From NCBI GenBank assembly GCA_021296215.1, contig JAGWBA010000003.1:1-59251 (forward strand): a stretch of 59,251 nucleotides of DNA. Direction: 5' to 3'. The stretch is from Flavobacteriales bacterium. Lineage in GTDB: Bacteria; Bacteroidota; Bacteroidia; Flavobacteriales; ECT2AJA-044. The notes beneath the pieces were generated by a model. It did not search any database. It worked only from the letters and a program-made list of their open reading frames with translations, and was not told the DNA's origin. The position numbers were made by a program, and so were the translations under genes. Of this stretch, positions 35,683 to 43,134 are shown one piece after another; within the stretch, counting starts at the first letter, position 1, and each line of letters opens with the position of its first letter.

Positions 35683-36748
35683 CGAAACTGATGCTCACTT
35701 TTGCAGTGCGCGGATGCGATTGACAGGTAAGGACATATTTGGCCTCGAGCTCACCGTCCTCGAGAGCGTAGTTCATTTCCATTTCGACTTCTCCCTCGAG
35801 CACTTTGGCTTTACAAGTACAGCACACTGCCCCTTTGCATGCAAAGGGAACATCAGCACCGTGGTGCAAAGCGGCGTCGAGTACATTGGGTCCATCCTCG
35901 TCGAGACCGAAACTGTAGGTAATTCCGTCCAGGGTTACCTCTAATTGGCTATCGTAATCTTCTTCGGCCTTTTCGACTACCGGTTTTGGGGCAGCTTTTG
36001 GCTGTCCTGGGGTAGTAAAGAGTTCGAAGTGCACCTTTTTCTTGTCGACCCCTTTTTGAATGAGGGTGTCCTTAATGTCCATGATCATTTCGCCTGGCCC
36101 GCACAAAAAGAACTCATCAACCTTTTTCCAGTCGAAGAGTCGATCGAGGAAATGATTGGCCTTCTCGCCGCTGAGGCGACCATTAAAAAGAGGGGCGTCG
36201 GTGATCTCACGACTGAGCAAGTGGTACACGCTCAGTCGCTGGAGGTAATCGTTTTTGAGTGCCTCGATCTCGTCGCGGAAGATGATACTGTCGAAATTCT
36301 TGTTTCCGTAGAACAACGTGAAATAACTGTTGGGTTCGGTGCGCAAAACCGACTTCATGATCGACATCACCGGCGTGATTCCGGACCCGGCGACGAAGGC
36401 TACATAGTGCTTGCCGTTGGAGGCATCGAGCTCGGTGTAGAACTTTCCGATGGGTGTCATGACCTTGAGTTCATCACCCGGGCTGAGTTCCTGATTAGCA
36501 TAGGTCGAGAATTTTCCGCCCGGAACCTCCTTCACTGCAACGCGTAATTCGTTGTCGAGCGGACAGCTGCAAATGGAGTAAGAACGGCGAACTTCCTCGC
36601 CATCGATATCTGTTTTGAGGGTCAGGTATTGCCCTTGAATGTATTGGTACTCGGAGGCGAGCGTTTCAGGTACGTCGAAGGCAATGCTGACGCACTCCTC
36701 GGTTTCGCGGCGGATCTCTGCGACCGCAAGCGTATGAAAATGAGGCAT
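35675..36748 (-). CDS. paaE: Phenylacetyl-CoA epoxidase reductase subunit PaaE
   Basis: A 357-residue two-part reductase. Residues 1-240 form a ferredoxin-NADP reductase module: FAD-binding RRSYSICS, GKFSTYANQELSPGD, and the NAD(P)H-binding VAGSGITPVMSIM and FFLCGPGEMI. Residues about 265-357 are a plant-type 2Fe-2S ferredoxin with CKGAVCCTCKAKV (three Cys) and YVLTCQSHP (fourth Cys). It feeds electrons from NAD(P)H to the diiron centre of PaaA so that phenylacetyl-CoA can be epoxidised. Unlike the common paaABCDE order, paaE here is divergent from paaABCD across about 100 bp and is followed by a cupin gene. Confidence 0.94.
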   Translation of the reverse strand: MPHFHTLAVAEIRRETEECVSIAFDVPETLASEYQYIQGQYLTLKTDIDGEEVRRSYSICSCPLDNELRVAVKEVPGGKFSTYANQELSPGDELKVMTPIGKFYTELDASNGKHYVAFVAGSGITPVMSIMKSVLRTEPNSYFTLFYGNKNFDSIIFRDEIEALKNDYLQRLSVYHLLSREITDAPLFNGRLSGEKANHFLDRLFDWKKVDEFFLCGPGEMIMDIKDTLIQKGVDKKKVHFELFTTPGQPKAAPKPVVEKAEEDYDSQLEVTLDGITYSFGLDEDGPNVLDAALHHGADVPFACKGAVCCTCKAKVLEGEVEMEMNYALEDGELEAKYVLTCQSHPRTAKVSISFDE

Positions 36749-36768
36749 GATTCGTCGGTTAAGCTCAG

Positions 36769-36776
36769 CAAAAATA
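36769..36776 (-). promoter_or_regulatory. Candidate -7 box for paaE
   Basis: Read on the minus strand the bases are TATTTTTG, an exact TAnnTTTG match, 21 bp upstream of the paaE ATG. A TTG lies at about the -33 distance (complement of roughly 36796-36798). It sits back to back with the candidate paaA promoter. Confidence 0.5.
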
Positions 36777-36801
36777 GGGTTTTACGTGGACCAAACAATT
36801 C

Positions 36802-36830
36802 TTTGCCCTCACCCGTTTTTCGTATACTTG
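36802..36830 (+). promoter_or_regulatory. Candidate promoter for paaABCD
   Basis: TTTG (36802-36805) and TATACTTG (36823-36830) are spaced 21 bp start to start, as in Bacteroidota promoters (-33 TTTG, -7 TAnnTTTG, one mismatch). The -7 box is 22 bp upstream of the paaA ATG. I see no obvious PaaR- or PaaX-type palindrome between the divergent promoters. Confidence 0.5.
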
Positions 36831-36852
36831 TAAACTGGTTCAAGCTACTATT

Positions 36853-37797
36853 ATGGACGAAAAGAAACTGGAAGAAGCGTTTCAGGCAAAGATCGACCGC
36901 GAGGAAAAGATAGAGCCGCGCGATTGGATGCCCGAAGCGTATCGGAAGACCCTCATTCGACAGATCTCACAGCACGCGCACAGCGAGGTGGTGGGTATGT
37001 TGCCCGAGGCGAACTGGATCACGCGTGCACCGTCGTTGCGACGTAAAGCAGCCTTATTGGCGAAAATTCAAGACGAGGCCGGTCACGGGCTTTATCTGTA
37101 CAGTGCTGTGGAAACCTTGGGTGTAAAGCGCGAGGATACCATCGACGATCTGCATACGGGAAAGGCAAAATACTCGAGCATCTTTAACTACCCCACTTTG
37201 ACCTGGGCCGATATCGGTGCCATAGGTTGGTTGGTAGATGGTGCTGCCATCCAGAATCAGGTTCCACTCTGCCGGACCTCTTACGGTCCTTATGCGCGAG
37301 CCATGATTCGGGTGTGTAAAGAAGAGAGCTTTCACCAACGTCAGGGGTACGAGATCATTTCGACCTTGGCGAATGGAACTCCCGAGCAAAAAGAAATGGC
37401 TCAAGACGCACTGACCCGCTGGTGGTGGCCATCGCTCATGATGTTTGGACCAAGCGATGCGGACTCGCCCAACTCGGCACAGAGCATGAAGTGGAAGATC
37501 AAGAGAAAAAGTAACGACGAGTTCCGTCAGGAGTTTGTAGATAAAACCGTACCGCAGGCCGAGTTTATTGGTTTGCGCGTACCTGACGACGATTTGAAGT
37601 GGAATGAGGACCGCAGTCAATACGATTTTGGTGAGATCGATTGGAACGAATTCTACGACGTGATCAAGGGAAATGGCCCTTGCAACAAGGAGCGCATTGC
37701 GGCTCGACTCAAAGCCAAGGAAGAAGGTATGTGGGTTCGTGAGGCTGCCAATGCATATGCCGAAAAGCGACGTCAGCGTAAAGCACAAGAAGCATGA
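36853..37797 (+). CDS. paaA: Phenylacetyl-CoA epoxidase catalytic subunit PaaA
   Basis: A 314-residue diiron monooxygenase. Ligand motifs are visible: the N-terminal [16 protein letters not shown] region, E-x-x-H in [10 protein letters not shown] (about residues 75-84) and a second E-x-x-x-H in [13 protein letters not shown] (about 155-167), which together bind the two irons. With PaaC and PaaB it inserts one oxygen atom into phenylacetyl-CoA to form the 1,2-epoxide. Length and sequence are typical. It heads the paaABCD operon, starting at ATG 36853 behind a TTTG/TATACTTG promoter, and its last codons overlap the paaB start (ATGA). Confidence 0.96.
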   Translation: MDEKKLEEAFQAKIDREEKIEPRDWMPEAYRKTLIRQISQHAHSEVVGMLPEANWITRAPSLRRKAALLAKIQDEAGHGLYLYSAVETLGVKREDTIDDLHTGKAKYSSIFNYPTLTWADIGAIGWLVDGAAIQNQVPLCRTSYGPYARAMIRVCKEESFHQRQGYEIISTLANGTPEQKEMAQDALTRWWWPSLMMFGPSDADSPNSAQSMKWKIKRKSNDEFRQEFVDKTVPQAEFIGLRVPDDDLKWNEDRSQYDFGEIDWNEFYDVIKGNGPCNKERIAARLKAKEEGMWVREAANAYAEKRRQRKAQEA

Positions 37798-38090
37798 GTG
37801 AGAAAAAACCGAGTGACTGGCCCCTTTGGGAAGTCTTTATCCGCAGTAAATCAGGTCTGCACCACAAACACGTAGGGTCCTTGCATGCCGCCGATGCCGA
37901 AATGGCCATCGAAAACGCCCGCGACGTTTATACGCGCCGATCTGAGGGAATCAGCATTTGGGTCGTGGAGTCGAAGCACATGCACGCTTCTAATCCGACC
38001 GAAGGCGAATCGCTCTTCGAACCGGCCGACGATAAAGTTTACCGACACCCGACCTTCTACGATATCCCGAAGGAAGTCGGACATATGTAA
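37794..38090 (+). CDS. paaB: Phenylacetyl-CoA epoxidase subunit PaaB
   Basis: A 98-residue protein with the PaaB pattern [43 protein letters not shown] and a closing HPTFYDIP. PaaB bridges PaaAC heterodimers in the epoxidase complex and is required for activity, although it is not catalytic itself. It overlaps paaA by 4 bp and is followed by paaC after 6 bp, so the subunits are translationally coupled. Confidence 0.95.
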   Translation: MSEKKPSDWPLWEVFIRSKSGLHHKHVGSLHAADAEMAIENARDVYTRRSEGISIWVVESKHMHASNPTEGESLFEPADDKVYRHPTFYDIPKEVGHM

Positions 38091-38096
38091 GTCGCC

Positions 38097-38855
38097 ATGG
38101 AGATTAAAGAAGCACTTTTTAATTACGCCCTTCGCATGGGCGACAATAGCCTCATCCTTGGACATCGCTTAAGCGAGTGGTGTGGCCACGGTCCAATTTT
38201 GGAGCAAGACATTGCTCTTATCAATATGGCGCTGGACCTCATTGGACAAAGCCGCAGTTACTTGACCTATGCGGGCGAATTGGAAAGTAAAGGCCGAAGC
38301 GAAGATGATTTGGCTTACATGCGACGCGAACGCGAGTTTAGCAATGTGTTGCTTACCGAGTTGCCAAACGGTGACTTCGGTCGAACCATTGTTCGCCAAT
38401 TCTTATTCGATGTGTTCCACTACCTTCAGCTCGAGCGGTTGTCGAACAGTGCGGACGAACAGCTCGGGGCCATAGCCCGTAAGTCGTTGAAAGAAGTGAC
38501 CTATCACTTGCGTTACTCGAGCGAGTGGATGATCCGCCTCGGTGACGGTACTGACGAAAGTCACCGCCGAGTGCAGGAGCCGTTGAATGAACTCTGGGCC
38601 TACACCGGTGAGTTATTCGAGATGGACGAGGTCGATGAAACACTCTTAGGCGTAGGAATTGCACCGAATTTAGCCGAGCTGAAACCACTTTGGGAAGCCA
38701 AGGTCAAGGAGATCCTTGAAGAAGCTACTTTGAACGTTCCGGAAAGTGGCTGGATGCACTCGGGCGGGCGCAAAGGCGTGCATTCCGAGCACCTCGGATA
38801 CTTGTTGACCGACCTGCAGTACCTACAGCGCAGTATTCCAAACGCAAAATGGTAA
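38097..38855 (+). CDS. paaC: Phenylacetyl-CoA epoxidase structural subunit PaaC
   Basis: A 252-residue ferritin-like subunit related to PaaA. Conserved pieces include LGHRLSEWCGHGPILEQDIA, the LIGQSRSYLTYAGELE helix, LPNGDFGRTIVRQFLFD and the C-terminal SGWMHSGGRKGVHSEHLG. PaaC stabilises PaaA and has no functional diiron centre. It is the third gene of the operon, 6 bp after paaB and one base before paaD. Confidence 0.96.
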   Translation: MEIKEALFNYALRMGDNSLILGHRLSEWCGHGPILEQDIALINMALDLIGQSRSYLTYAGELESKGRSEDDLAYMRREREFSNVLLTELPNGDFGRTIVRQFLFDVFHYLQLERLSNSADEQLGAIARKSLKEVTYHLRYSSEWMIRLGDGTDESHRRVQEPLNELWAYTGELFEMDEVDETLLGVGIAPNLAELKPLWEAKVKEILEEATLNVPESGWMHSGGRKGVHSEHLGYLLTDLQYLQRSIPNAKW

Positions 38856-38856
38856 A

Positions 38857-39345
38857 ATGATGGCGGTGACCCACGACATCTGGCAGTGGATGGAAGAGGT
38901 CAGCGATCCGGAAATTCCCGTGCTGACCGTCGTTGACTTGGGCATTGTTCGCCGGGTCGATATGGATGGGGAGAATCCTGTGGTCACCATTACCCCGACT
39001 TACAGTGGATGCCCTGCGATGAACACCATCGAAGAAGAGATCAAGGAAAAACTAGCCGAGCACGGATACGCCGATGCGGAAGTTAAAACCGTGTTGGATC
39101 CCGCGTGGACGACGGACTGGATGACCGACAGCGGCCGTAAAAAGTTGGAAGAATACGGAATTGCGCCTCCTGCCGCAGGCAGCGTCAATAAAAAAGCCCT
39201 ATTTGGAGAAGCGGATAAGGTGCGTTGCCCTCAGTGTAAATCGACCAATACGCATATGGTGAGTCAGTTTGGCTCAACGGCGTGCAAGGCGATGTACCAA
39301 TGTGATGATTGCCTGGAGCCGTTTGACTATTTCAAATGCCTCTAG
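38857..39345 (+). CDS. paaD: PaaD, Fe-S/metal-cluster maturation factor for the epoxidase
   Basis: A 162-residue protein with an N-terminal MIP18/SufT-like domain (SDPEIPVLTVVDLGIVRRVD, TYSGCPAMNTIEEEI with the conserved cysteine) and a C-terminal zinc-ribbon-like tail (CPQCKSTNT, then CDDCLEPFDYFKCL). PaaD is needed for assembly of the epoxidase, probably delivering its Fe-S cluster. The in-frame hairpin word CCTGCCGCAGGCAG (39169-39182, encoding PAAG) also occurs in the sugar dehydrogenase and, inverted, in the BNR gene. The last five codons and stop form the left arm of a 16-bp perfect inverted repeat. Confidence 0.94.
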   Translation: MMAVTHDIWQWMEEVSDPEIPVLTVVDLGIVRRVDMDGENPVVTITPTYSGCPAMNTIEEEIKEKLAEHGYADAEVKTVLDPAWTTDWMTDSGRKKLEEYGIAPPAAGSVNKKALFGEADKVRCPQCKSTNTHMVSQFGSTACKAMYQCDDCLEPFDYFKCL

Positions 39346-39360
39346 GCATTTGAAATAGTC
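39325..39360. repeat. 16-bp perfect inverted repeat spanning the paaD stop codon
   Basis: GACTATTTCAAATGCC (39325-39340) and GGCATTTGAAATAGTC (39345-39360) are exact reverse complements around TCTA. The left arm encodes the DYFKCL end of PaaD and the TAG stop lies in the loop and right arm. It could terminate the paa transcript, but no T-tract follows; the right arm looks like a reverse copy of the gene end. Heptamer repeats begin immediately afterwards. Confidence 0.8.
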
Positions 39361-39388
39361 CGTGAACCATGGACTATGGACCATGAAC
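39361..39388 (-). repeat. Degenerate heptamer array, left flank of four-helix-bundle gene
   Basis: Four 7-nt units in a row (CGTGAAC, CATGGAC, TATGGAC, CATGAAC), equal to GTYCATG-type units on the minus strand. TGAACCATGGACTATG (39363-39378) is the exact reverse complement of 39855-39870 on the other side of the four-helix-bundle gene. The same four units in another order occur at 41702-41729. Confidence 0.75.
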
Positions 39389-39465
39389 TTCATGATCTTC
39401 CACTAAAAATTACGTTTTGGCCTCAGGTGTCATGATCAGTCCCTTATACTAGGGATATTGTAAGC

Positions 39466-39822
39466 ATGAGAAATTTTAGAAATTACACTGTCCGGGAAGA
39501 CGGATTGGCGCTTTATACTAGCATTTTCAAAGTCACACGGCAATTTCCAAAAGAAGAGGTTTATGGTCTTACTTCGCAATTACGGCGTGCGGCACTCTCA
39601 GTTCCGTCAAATATCGCGGAGGGCAGCAGTCGTAGTAGCCCTGTAGAATTCTCGAGGTTCATCGAAATCGCAACCGGATCACTTTTTGAACTCGAAACTC
39701 AGCTTATTGCAGCTCACCAATTATCTTACCTCAAACCAATCGACTTGGATATTCTTCAAGAAATGATCTCTTCGTTGAGAAAGCAACTCTTAGGCTTACG
39801 AAAGAAGCTGAAAGCTGCGTAA
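39466..39822 (+). CDS. Four-helix-bundle protein (S23/Avd-like)
   Basis: A 118-residue protein of the four-helix-bundle/'S23 ribosomal protein' family: F-P-K-E-E-V-Y-G-L-T-S-Q-L-R-R-A-A-L-S-V, then S-N-I-A-E-G-S-S-R-S-S, then F-I-E-I-A-T-G-S-L-F-E-L-E-T-Q, then the C-terminal basic helix. Relatives are encoded in 23S rRNA intervening sequences, near repeats, or (Avd) in diversity-generating retroelements; their function is nucleic-acid binding at best. No reverse transcriptase is present here. The gene is flanked on both sides by heptamer arrays carrying a 16-bp perfect inverted repeat, so the 508-bp unit (39363-39870) may have moved as a block between paaD and lgt. Confidence 0.9.
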   Translation: MRNFRNYTVREDGLALYTSIFKVTRQFPKEEVYGLTSQLRRAALSVPSNIAEGSSRSSPVEFSRFIEIATGSLFELETQLIAAHQLSYLKPIDLDILQEMISSLRKQLLGLRKKLKAA

Positions 39823-39851
39823 GCCCGTTTTACTATCCCTCTAAAGCCTCA

Positions 39852-39914
39852 GTTCATAGTCCATGGTTCAAAGCCCATGGCTCATGGCTTACGGCTTATG
39901 ACTCACGGCTTATG
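39852..39914 (+). repeat. Nine-unit degenerate heptamer array reaching the lgt stop
   Basis: Nine consecutive 7-nt units follow the pattern G(T/C)(T/C)CATG with single-base variants (GTTCATA, GTCCATG, GTTCAAA, GCCCATG, GCTCATG, GCTTACG, GCTTATG, ACTCACG, GCTTATG). The last units encode the C-terminal His-Lys-Pro and stop of Lgt on the minus strand. The array also carries the right copy of the 16-bp inverted repeat that brackets the four-helix-bundle gene. Confidence 0.8.
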
Positions 39915-40703
39915 GCCTCTACCGCGGTACATGAAATACGCCCCTACCAACACGGCCGGAATACTCAACCATTGCCCCATGTTCAGGGCCATGCCCTCTT
40001 CGAACTCAACCTGATTCTCCTTGATGAACTCCACGAAAAAGCGCACCCAAAAAATGGCCACCAAAAAGAAGCCGAAGAAAAATCCCTGAAGGTCTTTCCA
40101 GTTGCTTCGATAGTACTGTCGGATCATCACAATGAAAATCGCTAAATAACAAAGGGCCTCATACAGTTGCGCGGGGTGCCTCGGGGTCAAAGGATCCGCC
40201 ACATAGGCCTTAGTAAATATGAACGCCCAGGGTACATCCGATGCCACACCAATGATTTCGTGGTTGAATAGGTTTCCCATTCGAATAAAGAAACCCGCCA
40301 AGGCCACCACGATTACGATTCGATCCAAGATCCACAGCACCGATTTCTTCGAATACTTGCGCGACCACAAATAAAGCGACAGAATGATTCCGATCGCAGC
40401 CCCATGACTCGCTAACCCACCATTGTTGATCATGATGATCTCGCCCAAATTCTGCGAGTAATACTCCCAATCGTAAAAGAACACGTGTCCCAGTCGCGCC
40501 CCAACTATGGTCCCCACCATAGTGTAGATCAACAGGCCGTCGAGCCATTTCTCGTTCAGTTTCTCATACACGAACATGCGCTGCACAATCGTATAGCCAA
40601 AGAAAAACGCAAACGCAAACATGAGCCCATACCAGCGCACGGGCAGCCAATCGACGTTCGGAAAAATCTCGGGTTCAACGATCCAAGTGATGTAGCTGAG
40701 CAT
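39903..40703 (-). CDS. lgt: Prolipoprotein diacylglyceryl transferase
   Basis: About 266 residues from ATG 40703 (MLSYITWIVEPEIF); a longer upstream reading would add 42 residues with no membrane or family character. Seven membrane helices and the Lgt signatures are present: the HGA motif in GGLASHGAAIGI, the RxGNxxNxE motif in FIRMGNLFNHEI, and the HPAQLYE segment. It transfers diacylglycerol from phosphatidylglycerol to the lipobox cysteine of prelipoproteins in the inner membrane, the step before LspA. The C-terminal residues are encoded within a heptamer repeat array, suggesting the original end has been altered by the repeat. Confidence 0.94.
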   Translation of the reverse strand: MLSYITWIVEPEIFPNVDWLPVRWYGLMFAFAFFFGYTIVQRMFVYEKLNEKWLDGLLIYTMVGTIVGARLGHVFFYDWEYYSQNLGEIIMINNGGLASHGAAIGIILSLYLWSRKYSKKSVLWILDRIVIVVALAGFFIRMGNLFNHEIIGVASDVPWAFIFTKAYVADPLTPRHPAQLYEALCYLAIFIVMIRQYYRSNWKDLQGFFFGFFLVAIFWVRFFVEFIKENQVEFEEGMALNMGQWLSIPAVLVGAYFMYRGRGHKP

Positions 40704-40720
40704 AGTCGCTAAGGTAGAAA

Positions 40721-41839
40721 TTAATACCAATCGAGCAGGGCCCAAATCCCCTTGCCGGCCATTAGATATCGGCGCGTTCCGGGCACGGGCACCACCGTGT
40801 AAAAGCCCCGTTCGGTAATAGAACTCCACTCGCCCTCAATTAGTACATCCGCTCCCTTTCGGCCTACCACCAATATGGATGGTTCTCTGCCTGCGGCAGG
40901 AAGTAGCACTATCCCCGTACGGTGACCGGGATTGCTCGACGGCATAAAATTCACCCACGTCTGGCCCCCGTCGTAAGTACGGGCCATACTCTGTGTATTC
41001 AGCTCCGGATGTTCCCAATCACCCCCTACCATGAAACCGACCGAATCGGTCAGCGCCATCCCCATGGGTCCCATCATTGCCGAACCTTTGGGCATCGGTG
41101 TGGCGATCGCATCCCAAGAACTCCCGTGATCACACGTGCGAAGGATCCGATTGCTTTTTCCGCCCGTCGCGATATACGTGCAATTCTTTGCGAACCCGAT
41201 CAGCTGATCACTCGCTGCGAACCCCGCTTCGCCCTCCAAGGGCTCCGGCAATAGTTCCGCATCGATCCGACTCCAGGTCAGTCCCCGATCCAGCGACCTG
41301 TAGATAGCAAAGGCCCCATCGAATGGATCCCCGAACATCCAACCGTAGCCCTCCGGTGAAAACCGCAGAGCGTCCATGAAAACTAATTCGGAATCTTCCC
41401 GCCAAACGATGTTCCAACTTTGTCCGGCATCTTCCGTGCACCACAATACTCCGGGACTCCCGGCCGATAACACCAATATCGTACTGTCGTCCAGCATTTC
41501 AATAGCCCGGTATTGCAAGGGCTCGGCAATGTCCACGGGCGGAATCAACGTATCGACACTCCACGTTCGACCCCCGTCATAGGTACTCGCTACGCGAAAG
41601 TCATCACCTCCCAACCAAAAGGTACTCGCGTTCCAAGCCTCCGCCGCTCTACAGCTCATGTCTTGAGGTAAGCGATCGAGCTCGAAATGGAACTGTTGGG
41701 CTATGGACCATGGACCGTGAACCATGAACAAAAAAAGGGATACTGGCAAAAGCCGGGAAGTTCTGGCACGGCCAAAGGATATTCGCCCTGCGGGCGAGGA
41801 AAAATGGGATATTGGCTTACGCCCGGATATTTTCGCCAT
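40721..41839 (-). CDS. Secreted BNR/beta-propeller (Ycf48-like) protein
   Basis: About 372 residues when started at the ATG at 41839. The mature part carries repeated propeller blades with BNR/Asp-box character (TYDGGRTWSVDT, TEDAGQSWNIVW, SLDRGLTWSRID, CDHGSSWDAI, TYDGGQTWVNF), resembling Ycf48/Hcf136-like and sialidase-fold proteins whose function in bacteria is unclear. The hydrophobic signal peptide core (SLFLFMVHGPWSIAQQ) is encoded by a heptamer array (41702-41729), and the basic region before it by hairpin words, so the export signal appears built from repeats. In-frame hairpin word CTGCCTGCGGCAGG at 40887-40900. The start is uncertain; a later start leaves only the hydrophobic core. 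Confidence 0.75.
   Translation of the reverse strand: MAKISGRKPISHFSSPAGRISFGRARTSRLLPVSLFLFMVHGPWSIAQQFHFELDRLPQDMSCRAAEAWNASTFWLGGDDFRVASTYDGGRTWSVDTLIPPVDIAEPLQYRAIEMLDDSTILVLSAGSPGVLWCTEDAGQSWNIVWREDSELVFMDALRFSPEGYGWMFGDPFDGAFAIYRSLDRGLTWSRIDAELLPEPLEGEAGFAASDQLIGFAKNCTYIATGGKSNRILRTCDHGSSWDAIATPMPKGSAMMGPMGMALTDSVGFMVGGDWEHPELNTQSMARTYDGGQTWVNFMPSSNPGHRTGIVLLPAAGREPSILVVGRKGADVLIEGEWSSITERGFYTVVPVPGTRRYLMAGKGIWALLDWY
41702..41729 (-). repeat. Degenerate heptamer array inside a signal-peptide coding region
   Basis: Four 7-nt units (TATGGAC, CATGGAC, CGTGAAC, CATGAAC) in a row, the same four as at 39361-39388 in a different order. On the minus strand they encode part of the hydrophobic core of the BNR protein's signal peptide (FMVHGPWS). 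Confidence 0.75.
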
Positions 41840-41868
41840 ACAAAAGTACATTCGCTCTTCGAGCGAGT
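41783..41868. repeat. Hairpin-word cluster upstream of the BNR gene
   Basis: Contains TCGCCC-TGC-GGGCGA (41783-41797), several GGATATT words, the spacer AAAGTACATT (41843-41852, identical to 52444-52453) and TCGCTC-TTC-GAGCGA (41852-41866). CATTCGCTCTTCGAGCGAGT (41849-41868) differs by one base from 23388-23407, and that difference is in the loop. Confidence 0.75.
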
Positions 41869-41933
41869 TGATGGGAGAGCAAGGCCTCCACAATGATGTT
41901 TTAGAAAAGTAGAAGAATCTATTGTAACACATA

Positions 41934-41982
41934 CCCCACTAAGAACTTAAAACTATGAAATAAGAACTCGCTACTATTCACT
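41934..41982 (+). repeat. Degenerate heptamer array at the paaH stop codon
   Basis: Seven 7-nt units in register (CCCCACT, AAGAACT, TAAAACT, ATGAAAT, AAGAACT, CGCTACT, ATTCACT), mostly ending in ACT. The paaH stop (minus strand, 41974-41976) lies within the last two units. The unit AAGAACT also occurs in the lspA-adjacent array. Confidence 0.65.
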
Positions 41983-43134
41983 ATAGAACTTCTCATTCAA
42001 ACGCACCATGCGCCTAAGTATTGGGCTCGGTCGGTACCGATCCTCACCGTATTCGGCCTGTAGCCTTTCTAGTGTTTCGAGCGTGTGTTGAATACCCTTT
42101 TCATCGGCCCATTTTAAAAGCCCTTTCGGGTAGTTCACCCCCTTGGTCATGGCCAGATCGAGATCTTCCCGAGTTGCGATGTTCAAATACAGGGCATCTG
42201 CCGCTTCGTTAATGAGCATGGCCAAGATGCGCCAAACGATGTTCTCACCGAGCTCTTTGTCCTTAATTGGCTCGGGTTTTGGGGCTCCATCTCGGTAGTC
42301 GTAGTAACCGCGACCGCTTTTGCGCCCCAGCCAGCCAGCCTCCGAATGTCTTTTTTGCGTGAAGCTGGGCCGATAACGCGGGTCGTAGTAAAATGCAGCG
42401 AACACACTTTCGGTTACGGCGTAGTTGACATCGTTCCCAATGAAGTCCATCAACTCAAAAGGCCCCATGCGAAAACCACCCAGCTCCTTCATGGCCCAAT
42501 CGATGGTCGCGAAATCGGCAAAGCCTTCTTCGTAAATACGGAGTGCTTCCCCATAAAACGGTCTGGCCACTCGATTCACAATGAAACCCGGAGTATCCTT
42601 CGCCAACACGGTCACCTTTCCCCACGAGTCGATCAATCGACGCGCGGCATCGGTGATGTCAGGTGAAGTTTGTACGGCCGGAATAATCTCGACGAGCGGC
42701 ATCAGCGGGGCCGGATTAAAAAAGTGGATGCCGATGGCGCGCTCGGGCTGGTCTAGGGAACTCGCGATGGCCGCAATCGACAGCGACGATGTATTGGTCG
42801 CCAAAATGCAGTCCTCCCCCACAATGTCTTGAAGGTCCCAAAAAAGCTTTTGCTTTACCTCGATCTTCTCTACAATGGCCTCAATCACCAACCCACAACC
42901 GGCAAAGTCCTGCAGATCGCTAGAGGTGTGAATCCGCCCGATGAGGGCGCCCGTCTCTTCCTCCGTCAATCGCCCTTTTTCGACCAAGCGCGTTATGATC
43001 TTCTTCAGTGCGGCCATGGCCTTTTCCAGCGCCTGCGGCGCGATGTCGAACAACACCACTTCGTGACCGCTTTGTGCTGCGACTTGGGCAATTCCGCTGC
43101 CCATCGATCCCGATCCTACGACTCCGATCTTCAT
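41974..43134 (-). CDS. paaH: 3-hydroxyacyl-CoA dehydrogenase (PaaH)
   Basis: A 386-residue NAD-dependent dehydrogenase. Residues 1-185 form a Rossmann fold with GSGSMGSGIAQVAAQSGHEV and the catalytic GIHFFNPAPLMPLVEI histidine region. Residues about 190-386 are the 3HCDH dimerisation domains (GFIVNRVARPFYGEALRIYE, INEAADALYL, GVNYPKGLLKWAD). In phenylacetate breakdown it oxidises 3-hydroxyadipyl-CoA to 3-oxoadipyl-CoA. It is shorter than the roughly 475-residue E. coli PaaH. The paaG gene upstream overlaps by 4 bp, so the two are a coupled pair. The fatty-acid oxidation role is an alternative, but the neighbouring paaG and paaABCDE favour PaaH. Confidence 0.9.
   Translation of the reverse strand: MKIGVVGSGSMGSGIAQVAAQSGHEVVLFDIAPQALEKAMAALKKIITRLVEKGRLTEEETGALIGRIHTSSDLQDFAGCGLVIEAIVEKIEVKQKLFWDLQDIVGEDCILATNTSSLSIAAIASSLDQPERAIGIHFFNPAPLMPLVEIIPAVQTSPDITDAARRLIDSWGKVTVLAKDTPGFIVNRVARPFYGEALRIYEEGFADFATIDWAMKELGGFRMGPFELMDFIGNDVNYAVTESVFAAFYYDPRYRPSFTQKRHSEAGWLGRKSGRGYYDYRDGAPKPEPIKDKELGENIVWRILAMLINEAADALYLNIATREDLDLAMTKGVNYPKGLLKWADEKGIQHTLETLERLQAEYGEDRYRPSPILRRMVRLNEKFYSE

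Noticed and set aside
39466-39822. Diversity-generating retroelement, because of the Avd-like four-helix-bundle protein
   Set aside because: No reverse transcriptase, template repeat or variable repeat was found nearby.
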